Shown here piece after piece: positions 55,670-64,000 of a stretch of DNA of 64,000 nt. The stretch is taken from assembly GCA_965153455.1 (NCBI GenBank), contig OZ234493.1, positions 4,898,001 through 4,962,000 on the forward strand. The letters run 5' to 3'. This stretch comes from Sphagnum compactum (lineage: Eukaryota; Bryophyta; Sphagnopsida; Sphagnales). The notes below the pieces were generated by a model. It made no database searches, had not been told where the DNA came from, and saw only the letters and a program-made list of their open reading frames with translations. Each line of letters opens with the position of its first letter. Within the stretch, counting starts at the first letter, position 1. The position numbers and the translations under genes were made by a program.

Positions 55670-57090
55670 TTGGCTATTGCCCAAAGAGAATAGACAATCC
55701 AAAAGACAATAGTATCGTCCAGATCCCACTTGGGGACAATGAGTATCGGTGCATCCACATATCACTATTGAACATCCTAGGCCTATTGACAATCCTTTGT
55801 CCATTCAAAAGTTTCAATTTTCTGCAATAATTTGGTGATGGCTGCCATGATGAATGCAAAGTTTTGATTGAAACATTGGTAAAATTGAGCCATTATGTTG
55901 AAAACTTGTATGTCCTTTGGAGTTTTCAGTTGTGGCATGTTAACAATTGCCGAAATTTTCTTTGGATCCGGTAGTTTACTTTCCCATGACATAATGTATC
56001 CAAGAATGACTTCAAAATACACCAGAAGCAAACAGTTGTCGGGATTTAAACCAATACCAAACTCGTAGCACATGTCAAAACAAAGGCATAGCTTTTGCAG
56101 ATGGGTATTTCGATTATTAGGACACTGAAGTCATCTAGAAATAGCTTCATGAAAATGCACAAGTATTCCTTGAAGGCCATACTTACTACTCTTTGGTAAG
56201 TGGGTGGGGCATTCTTCTAACCAAATGGCATGACGATTTAAATGAAAGCCCCCTAAGCAGTAATGAATGTTTTCTTATACCAATCCTCTGGATCTATCAT
56301 AATCTAGTGGTAGCCTAAGAAGCCATCTAAGAAAGAATACATTTCATGACTCGCAACCATGTTGAGGACCTCTTCAGTGAAAAGCGAGAGGGATATAGGT
56401 CCTTTTTTGTGGCAGCATTCAGTTTGCAGAAATTCACACAGATCCGAAGCTTGCCATTTTTCAGTACCACCACAATCGGTGATAACCAAGTAACTTCCTC
56501 AACTAGTACATGCAATAAATCTAGCTATAAGTAACTTATCCAAATCTTGTTTAACCACTACGACATAGTTAGGATTCATTTCATACCTAGCCTAATGAGC
56601 TGGTGGGATTGTCGTGTTTAATTCAATTCGATGTTGAGCAATGTGCAGGGGAATTCCGGTCAATTCCTTGTAAGACCATGCAAACACGTCCTTATATTCC
56701 CACAACAATGCCTTTACTTCACTAGCTATTACATCATCCAAATCAACATTGAGTTTCACCATTTTTTGATTATTCCTCAAAACCTAAATTCAAATCTCGT
56801 ACCTACACATCTTCTGGTAAGTTCCAACATGCAATCTTCATGTCTTAGACTTCTAATCCGTGTTGGAATGGTATCCACTTCAATTTCACTTGGAATGTGG
56901 GGGAAATCAAAAGTTAAATCTTCAATACCAACATCCACCCCAAATACTTCGGTAGTCAGAACCAATATTGTACCTATTTCCGATTCTAATAATGTAATGG
57001 TACCAATTGCAAGCAGATTTGGTTCAACCTATGAAAGTACCTCCTCTTCCTTGTCTATGACGCCATTCATGAAATCATAGCAGAGAAGTA
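55670..57090 (-). pseudogene. Decayed gypsy pol (reverse transcriptase region) of a second family
   Basis: Read leftwards in broken frames. KDVFAWSYKELTGIPL (about 56640-56690) is the zone before reverse transcriptase. WLSPIVVVLKNGKLRICVNF and KLNAATKKD (about 56410-56500) and YSFLDGFLGYH (about 56305-56340) are reverse transcriptase. YEFGIGLNPDNC, GYIMSWESKLPDPKKISAIV and LKTPKDIQVFN (about 55900-56070) are the C-terminal part and connection, and FEWTKDCQ (about 55785) leads to RNase H. The YxDD box region near 56130 is degraded. No LTR was found. It is unlike the gypsy at 25144-32912 and has no visible chromodomain. Confidence 0.8.
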
Positions 57091-57106
57091 CCTCAAGCCG
57101 AACCGT

Positions 57107-57540
57107 TGTTAGAAATACTATTCGTTTCTAATTCCCAATGTTGATGAATGTGTTAAACATTCATCAAAAGGATGAATAGTATACACATCCTTGTAGTTGT
57201 TAGGTTAGGGTTTAGAAGTGGAAACTACTTAGGGTTTGGCGGCGGCTAGGGTTAGGGTTAGGCGGCGGCTAGGTTTAGGGTTTGGTGGCGGCTAGGGTTA
57301 GGGTTTGGTGGCGGCTAGGTCAGGGTTAAGTGGCGGCTACTTCAGGGTTAGGAAATAGTATATAATGGATTGGTTTTGAATTGTCTTTCATTCTTTCCTT
57401 TCATGGTTGTTGAGTGCACATAGAACCTTCAAGCTTTGTTAGTTGTTGCAAGCCATAGTTTTATGATTGTAGCATTTGAAGCATACAACCTTTGCAATCT
57501 TCTTTTAGTTAATACAATTGTTCCATTTCATGAACCTTGA
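57107..57540 (+). repeat. 5' LTR of copia A6, 3'-truncated
   Basis: Starts TGTTAGAAATAC and stops after ATGAACCTTGAG. It lacks one GGCGGCTAGGGTTAGG unit compared with A3. Confidence 0.85.
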
Positions 57541-58306
57541 GCAACAAGTTGTTCCTTGGAAGGAGATTCTTCACCATCAAAATGCAAGAAGGAGATGACA
57601 TGCTTGTGCACATCAACACGGTGAAAGCCCTTGCGGACCAACTACGTTCCATCGAGGTGAACATTACGGATAAGATGTTTACATGGTACTCCTCATGAGC
57701 CTTCCTCCATCCTTTGATAACTTAGTCACAAGCTTGGAGTCCATGTCCACGAAAGATGTAGACCTTCAATTCGTTGTAGCAAGGTTGCTTCACGAAGTGT
57801 CCAAAAGAAAAGAATGTGAGAATTCCGAGACTACCGCATTAGTGAACAAAACTCACAAGCCAAATGAGAAGCTTTGCTTTTATTGTAAGAAACCCGGACA
57901 TTTTGTGAGAAATTGTTTGAAGAAGAAAAATGATGAAAAAGAAAAAGTTAATCAAGCTTGTGAAGATCACGAACAAATGTTTGTTGCGGCATTGAGTGCC
58001 AATGATCATACCACGTATGATTGGATTGTCGATTCGGGTGCAACGCAACACATGACATCCGAACAAGAATGGTTTACCACGTACGAGCGCATTTCCTTAA
58101 GGAGGGTGTTCATGGGCGATGACACCGTTTTGGAGGCCATTGGCAAGGGGAGCATCAAAGCCACATTGCAAGTGGGAGGCCAATTGACACACACAACCAT
58201 CACCCAAGTTCTTCATGTTCCAAAAATGAAGAATAATCTCATTTCGGTGAGCAAACTCATTTCGGAAGGTTTCAAAGTGGAGTTTGACAAGGATGGTTGT
58301 AAGGTC
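57541..58306 (+). pseudogene. Copia A6 gag-protease fragment
   Basis: Corresponds to A2 24381-25146 and shares its private changes: the missing base in GATAAGATG, ACATCCGAACAAG for ACATTCGAACAAG, and TTCCTTAAGG for TTCCCCAAGG. The zinc knuckle and DSGATQHM are present after the frameshift. It ends at GTTGTAAGGTC. Confidence 0.85.
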
Positions 58307-58778
58307 TGTTAGAAATACTATTCGTTTCTAATTCCCAATGTTGATGAATGTGTTAAACATTCATCAAAAGGATGAATAGTATACACATCCTTGTAGTTGT
58401 TAGGTTAGGGTTTAGAAGTGGAGACTACTTAGGGTTTGGCGGCGGCTAGGGTTAGGGTTAGGCGGCGGCTAGGTTTAGGGTTTGGTGGCGGCTAGGGTTA
58501 GGGTTTGGTGGCGGCTAGGTTAGGGTTAAGTGGCGGCTACTTAGGGTTAGGAGATATTATATAATGGAGTGGTTTTGAGTTGTCTTTCATTCCTTCCTTT
58601 CATGGTTGTTGAGTGCACATAGAACCTTCAAGCTTTGTTAGTTGTTGCAAGCCATAGTTTTATGATTGTAGCATTTGAAGCATACAACCTTTGTAATCTT
58701 CTTTTACTTAATACAATTGTTCCATTTCATGAACCTTGAGTGTTGCATTTCTTGCTTGTATTCAAGTTGTTTCCAATA
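58307..58778 (+). repeat. 5' LTR of copia A7
   Basis: 472 bp. Has GTTGTCTTTCATTCC and CTTTTACTTAATAC, whereas the 3' LTR has GTTGTCATTCATTCC and CTTCTAGTTAATAC. Confidence 0.85.
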
Positions 58779-59449
58779 GGTTATGGGCCCACACCAAGCA
58801 AGAGAAAGGACATTGTGTTAGAACAAGAAGTAGTGAAAGGTTTGAGCTTGTATTGCATAGGAAAAAGGAGAGAATCCTTTTGAGACAAGGTTCTTTGTTT
58901 GCAAAGGGAGAGAGAGTTCATTTCCAAGTGGTGCCATACAAGGAGCTTGCAACTTTTCCAAGTGAGTGGGAGGTGTGGAAGAGACTTCTTCAAAGTGTTG
59001 TAAGTTCTTAAGTGTGGAAGAGTGTTCTTCAAGTCTTTAAGTTTCAAGTTTGAAGTTCAAAAGTGTGAAAGAGAGTTCTTCAAGTTTTTGAGGTTTCCAA
59101 CATTGAAGTTTGAGGTGTAAGAGAAGTTTTTCAAGTTTCTTGTAAGGTTTTTAGGAAACTTGTTTCGTTTAAGTTTTTTGAAAAGTGTTTACTTGTACAA
59201 CATAGAAAGGGAGAATCCTTTTGAGGGAAGGCTTTTAGTTTGCAAGGTTGCAAAGAGAATAGTCTTACAAGTGAGTGAGAGGTGTGGAAGAGATTTCTTC
59301 AAGGTGTTGTAAGTTTTTCAAGTGTGAAAAACTTGTTTTTGAAAGTATCAAGGTTTTCCAAGTGAAAGTGTTTGGAAGATAGTTCTTTTAGTTGTTGAAA
59401 ACTTCAACTTTCAAGTTTGAGAGTGTTTGTTGTAGCATTTGTGTTCAAA

Positions 59450-62400
59450 ATGTCTTCTTTTCAAATGGAGTCCTTGAAAGTCATGGAGAAGTTTGATGGT
59501 GGCAACTTTCACCTTTGGAAGTTCAAAATGCGCATGATGCTTTCCAAACATGGGCTTTGGAAATTTGTTGATGGGAGTGCCACCTTGCCAAGTGAAGAAG
59601 TTGCAAGGGCCGATTACAACGAAAAAGAGACCAAGGCTTTTGCATTGCTTTGCGAACATCTCACGGATGCCTTACTTGCACACATTCAATATTGTGACAA
59701 TGTGAGAAGTGCGTGGGAGGCTCTTTGCGAAGTGCATGAAACTAAGACAATTGGTAACAAGTTGTTCCTTCGAAGGAGATTCTTCACCATCAAAATGCAA
59801 GAAGGAGATGACATGCTTGTGCACATCAACACGGTGGAAGCCCTTGCGGACCAACTACGTTCCATCTAGGTGAACATTACGGATGAAGATGTTTACATGG
59901 TACTCCTCATGAGCCTTCCTCCATCCTTTCATAATTAAGTCACAATCTTGGAGTCCATGTCCACGAAAGATGTAGACCTTCAATTCGTTGTAGCAAGGTT
60001 GCTTCACGAAGTGTCCAAAAGAAAAGAATGTGAGAATTCCGAGACTACTGCATTAGTGAACAAAACTCACAAGCCAAATGAGAAGCTTTGCTTTTATTGT
60101 AAGAAACCCGGACATTTTGTGAGAAATTGTTTGAAGAAGAAAAATGATGAAAAAGAAAAAGTTAATCAAGCTTGTGAAGATCACGAACAAATGTTTGTTG
60201 CGGCATTGAGTGCCAATGATCATACCACGTATGATTGGATTGTCGATTCGGGTGCAACGCAACACATGACATTCGAACAAGAATGGTTTACCACGTACGA
60301 GCGCATTTCCCCAAGGAGGGTGTTCATGGGCGATGACACCGTTTTGGAGGCCATTGGCAAGGGGAGCATCAAAGCCACATTGCAAGTGGGAGGCCAATTG
60401 ACACACACAACCATCACCCAAGTTCTTCATGTTCCAAAAATGAAGAATAATCTCATTTCGGTGAGCAAACTCATTTCGAAAGGTTTCAAAGTGGAGTTTG
60501 ACAAGGATGGTTGTAAGGTCAACGACGCTCGAGGAGTTGTTGTCGCGCAAGCACGAAGGGACAAGAACTTGTACCTTCTTAATGTGAAGGTGCGTAAGGA
60601 CATGGCACACATTGCAAATTCTTTGGAGGAAAGTGCGATGTTTTGGCATGAAAGACTTGGCCCTCTCAACATGGCAAGCCTTAAGGACTTAGATGCCATG
60701 GTGGATGGCATGAATTTGAAAGAAGTGCCGTTGCATCACATTTGTGAAGGATGCGTCAAAGGCAAACATCAAAGAACATCATTTCCCAAGGACGGAGCAA
60801 CGAGGGCTTCACAACTTTTGGAGATTGTGCACACCGATGTGTGCGGGCCAATGAAGACTACATCGCATGGTGGAGCGCGATACTTTCTCACTTTCATTGA
60901 CGATTTCTCAAGGAAAACTCATGTCTATCTTTTGAAGGCCAAAGGAGAAGCGTTTGAAAAGTTCAAACAATACAAGGCCTTGGTGGAGAACGAAATTGGT
61001 CACAAAATCAAAGTGCTGCGTTCCGACAACGGAGGAGAATTTGTGTCTAAGAAATTTGACGCATTTCTTGCGGAATGTGGAATTCAACGACAAACAAGTG
61101 CGCCCTATTCCCCACAACAAAACGGTGTTGCGGAACGTGCCAATAGAACAATCATGGAATGTGCAAGAAGCATGATTCTTGCACAAGGGTTGGAATTTCA
61201 ATTTTGGGGCGAAGCGGTAAACACGGCGGTGTACATCAAAAATCGATGTCCAACCAAGGCTCTTGATTCCAAGACCCCTCAAGAAGCGTGGAGTGGTAGG
61301 AAACCCGATGTGTCCCATTTGAGAGTTTTTGGTTGTGAGGCCTTTGCACATGTCCCCGATGAGAAGAGGACCAAATTAGAGTCCAAGTCCATGCCTTGTG
61401 TGTTTTTAGGATATTACGAAGGCACCAAAGCGTATCGCTTGATGTGTGTGAAAACCAAGAGAATCATCAAAAGTAGAGATGTTGTGTTCATTGAAAGGTC
61501 AAAGGAAATAGGTGGTGTACCTCATCTTGAGAAAGAAGAAAATGTAGTTGTGCATGAAGAAGTTGAGCGAGAAGAACCATTGGCCTTTAGTCAAGATAGA
61601 CCTTTGAGTGAAACAAGAATGGAAGGTGTGCAAAGTGAATCCACACCAAGTTCTTCATCTGAAGAGGAATTTGTTGTTTCCAATGACAACCCATCTTGTG
61701 AACCTTCACAAGATATTGCGAGGGAAAGACCTCAAAGGCAACGAAGGGAATGGCCTCGGGATTGGTGGATTGCTACCAAAGAGGTGGAGCGCGCCACCGT
61801 TGCATTTTTGGAGGAGCCCCAAAATATTGAAGAAGCACTGACATGTGAAAATTCCAAGGAGTGGGAGTGTGCGATGCGAGAAGAATATGATTCCCTCATG
61901 ACAAACAACACATGGACTTTGGTACCACTTCCCGCCGGTAGGAAACCCGTTTCTTGCAAATGGGTGTTCAAAATCAAACAAGGCGCAAATGGGGAAGTGG
62001 AACGCTACAAGGCTAGATTAGTAGCAAGAGGTTTTACTCAAACCTACGGAGTGGATTACAACGAAACTTTTGCGCCGGTCGCAAAATTTGCATCTATTCG
62101 TTGTATTCTTGCATTGGCGGCCTTGAAAGACATGGAGATCCATCAAATGGACGTGAAAACCGCATTTCTCAATGGCGAGCTTGAAGAGGAGATTTACATG
62201 GAGCAACCTCAAGGGTTCGTGCACCAAGGAGGTGAACATCTCGTGTGTAAGCTTCACAAGTCCTTGTATGGTTTGAAACAATCTCCGAGGGCATGGAATC
62301 AAAAGTTAGATGCGTTTCTCAAAAGCATTGAATTTATCAAGAGTGAGGCGGATCCTAGTGTGTACGTTGCACAAGTGGGAGATGTGAAGTTTTTCATTGT

Positions 62401-63364
62401 GGTCTATGTGGACGACCTCATTTTGGTGTGTAACGATCAAAACAAACTTTTGCAAATCAAAGAGGAATTGAGTCAAAAGTTTGAAATGAAGGACCTTGGG
62501 GAGTTGCATTTCTTTTTGGGGATGGAGGTGGAAAGGAATCGTGATGAAAGACTCCTACGCATCAACCAAATCAAATACCTCAAGGAAATATTGAAGCGGT
62601 TTCGAATGGAAGAATGTAAGCCCATTGGAGTTCCATTGGATCCCAAGGTGAAGTTACAAAGGAATGTGAATGGAAATGATGAATCAAAGGGATTTCCATA
62701 TCAACAAGCGGTTGGGTCTTTGATGTATGCCATGTTGTGCACACGACCCGATTTGGCATACCCAATAAGCGTGTTGAGTCAACACATGGCGAACCCTAAC
62801 ATGGAGCATTGGATGGCCGTCAAACGAATCTTTCGATATTTGCAAGGTACATTGCAAATGAAATTACAATTTGGTGGAACACCATCCAAGGAAGTTCTTG
62901 GATATTGTGATGCGGATTGGGGTGGTGATCTTGAAGATAGGAGGTCCACCACAGGGTTTGTTTTCATGATTGGAGGTGGAGCGATTTCTTGGAGTAGCAA
63001 ACGACAACCCACAATAGCATTGTCCACCACGGAGGCGGAATACATGGCGAACACGCAAGCCACAAAAGAAGCCGTATGGATAACAAAATTGATGATGGAT
63101 TTGGGATACATGGAGGAGAAGAAAATGATGGTGATTCGATGCGACAATCAAGGTGCGATATCATTGACCAAGAATCCCACTCACCATGCACGAACAAAAC
63201 ACATTGATGTACAACATCATTTTGTTCGAGAACGAGTTGAAAATGGAGAAGTAGGATTTGAATATTGTCCAACGGAACACATGGTGGCGGATGTCCTTAC
63301 TAAGGCATTATCTAAAGAACGACATCATAAGTTGATAAACATGTTCGGATTAGAAACTTCATAG
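59450..63364 (+). pseudogene. Copia A7 gag-pol with two gag stop codons
   Basis: Co-linear with the A3 polyprotein (same length in nucleotides). TAG at 59867-59869 (GAG to TAG, codon 140) and TAA at 59936-59938 (codon 163) lie in gag. From 59939 to the TAG at 63362-63364 the frame is open. It carries the zinc knuckle, DSGATQHM, the integrase D,D35E set, YVDD and RNase H. The pol part has no visible lesion, so decay is recent or confined to gag. It cannot make a full polyprotein without readthrough. Confidence 0.9.
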
Positions 63365-63372
63365 AGTGGGAG

Positions 63373-63839
63373 TGTTAGAAATACTATTCGTTTCTAATTC
63401 CCAATGTTGATGAATGTGTTAAACATTCATCAAAAGGATGAATAGTATACACATCCTTGTAGTTGTTAGGTTAGGGTTTAGAAATGGAGACTACTTAGGG
63501 TTTGGCGGCGGCTAGGTTTAGGGTTTGGTGGCGGCTAGGGTTAGGCGGCGGCTAGGGTTAGGGTTTGGTGGCGGCTAGGTTAGGGTTAAGTGGCGGCTAC
63601 TTTAGGGTTAGGAGATATTATATAATGGAGTGGTTTTGAGTTGTCATTCATTCCTTCCTTTCATGGTTGTTGAGTGCACATAGAACCTTCAAGCTTTGTT
63701 AGTTGTTGCAAGCCATAGTTTTATGATTGTAGCATTTGAAGCATACAACCTTTGTAATCTTCTTCTAGTTAATACAATTGTTCCATTTCATGAACCTTGA
63801 GTGTTGCATTTCTTGCTTGTATTCAAGTTGTTTCCAATA
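63373..63839 (+). repeat. 3' LTR of copia A7
   Basis: 467 bp, TGTTAGAAATAC...TTTCCAATA. It resembles the A4 LTR in its middle part but lacks one repeat unit. Confidence 0.85.
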
Positions 63840-64000
63840 GATCATGCGAGAAACGATTGGATCATCGATTCGGGCGCAACGCAACACATGACGTTCGAAC
63901 GAGAGTGGTTCACCACTTACGAATCCATTGTTGCACGAAAGGTGTACATGGGAGATGACACCATTTTGGAGGCCATTGGCAAAGGGAGCATCAAGGCCAC
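63840..64000 (+). pseudogene. Copia A8 protease fragment, runs off the window
   Basis: Begins inside the protease zone: NDWIIDSGATQHMTFEREWF, then YESIV and VYMGDDTILEAIGKGS. It is closer to A1 (EREWFTTYESIV) than to A3 (EQEWFTTYERIS), so it belongs to the A1 subtype. No stop is seen in this short piece. Confidence 0.75.

Larger units (their letters stand above)
57107..58306 (+). mobile_element. Copia A6, deleted copy
   Basis: An A-type 5' LTR (57107-57540) without its last ~38 bp, joined directly to mid-gag. The leader, primer-binding site and first half of gag are gone. It ends at 58306 where the LTR of the next unit starts. The flank before it is ACCGT; no partner duplication lies in the window. 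Confidence 0.8.
58307..63839 (+). mobile_element. Copia A7, full length, probably recombinant
   Basis: LTRs 58307-58778 and 63373-63839, primer-binding site 58779-58794, gag-pol 59450-63364. Flanks are AGGTC on the left (A6) and GATCA on the right (A8), so no target-site duplication. The two LTRs differ in number of repeat units and at several diagnostic sites but share GTATTCAAG near their 3' ends. Confidence 0.85.

Overview
The window is nuclear DNA from a land plant. Its left end carries the 3' part of a gene for a TIME FOR COFFEE (TIC)-like protein with short GT-AG introns. The rest is gene-poor, AT-rich DNA filled with Ty1/copia and Ty3/gypsy LTR retrotransposons, hAT-type transposase remnants and tandem repeats. 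No rRNA, tRNA, CRISPR or bacterial-type gene was seen. The species cannot be fixed. The diverged TIC motifs and the repeat load make me lean towards a fern, gymnosperm or other non-angiosperm, but that is a guess.

Layout. 1-5753: TIC-like gene, + strand, ten visible coding exons, 5' end outside the window. 6650-7130: antisense hAT dimerisation-domain remnant. 7460-8065: about 30-bp minisatellite. 8066-12370: no recognisable gene. 12375-13185: GTAG-rich repeats with a 42-bp array. 13856-14960: AT-rich degenerate array that reverses polarity. 15889-16038: lone LTR fragment. 18045-20706: antisense hAT-like transposase pseudogene whose N-terminal end lies at 54371-54665. Between those two halves sits a 33.7-kb nest of retrotransposons.

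The nest can be unpicked by 5-bp target-site duplications (TSDs). Copia A1 (20707-54365, TSD CCAAT) landed in the hAT pseudogene. Copia A2 (22928-36253, TSD GTTCG/GTTTG) landed in A1. A chromodomain gypsy (25144-32912, TSD TAAGG) landed in A2, and a solo LTR of the same gypsy family (31713-32532, TSD CCATT) landed in its 3' LTR. A minus-strand copia of a sister family, B (36788-51199, TSD AAATG), also landed in A1. B contains an inverted A-family gag fragment, A5. Copia A3 (37387-48192, TSD GAATC) landed in A5, and copia A4 (42867-48094, TSD CATAC) landed in the 3' LTR of A3. A solo copia LTR (53813-54263, TSD AAGCA) landed in the 3' LTR of A1. The order of insertion is therefore readable and the youngest insertion is A4.

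To the right, 54717-55163 is a four-copy tandem repeat and 55670-57090 a decayed minus-strand gypsy pol. Then come three more copia units: A6 (57107-58306, deleted), A7 (58307-63839, full length, two gag stop codons, no matching TSD) and the start of A8 (63840-64000).

The A and B copia elements share LTRs that start TGTT and end AATA. They carry telomere-like TTTAGGG/TTAGGG clusters and a primer-binding site that matches the anticodon arm of initiator tRNA-Met instead of its 3' end. A3 has an uninterrupted 1304-residue gag-pol. A4 has an in-frame 345-bp deletion that removes the zinc knuckle and the protease aspartate. All other copies carry stops, frameshifts or truncations.
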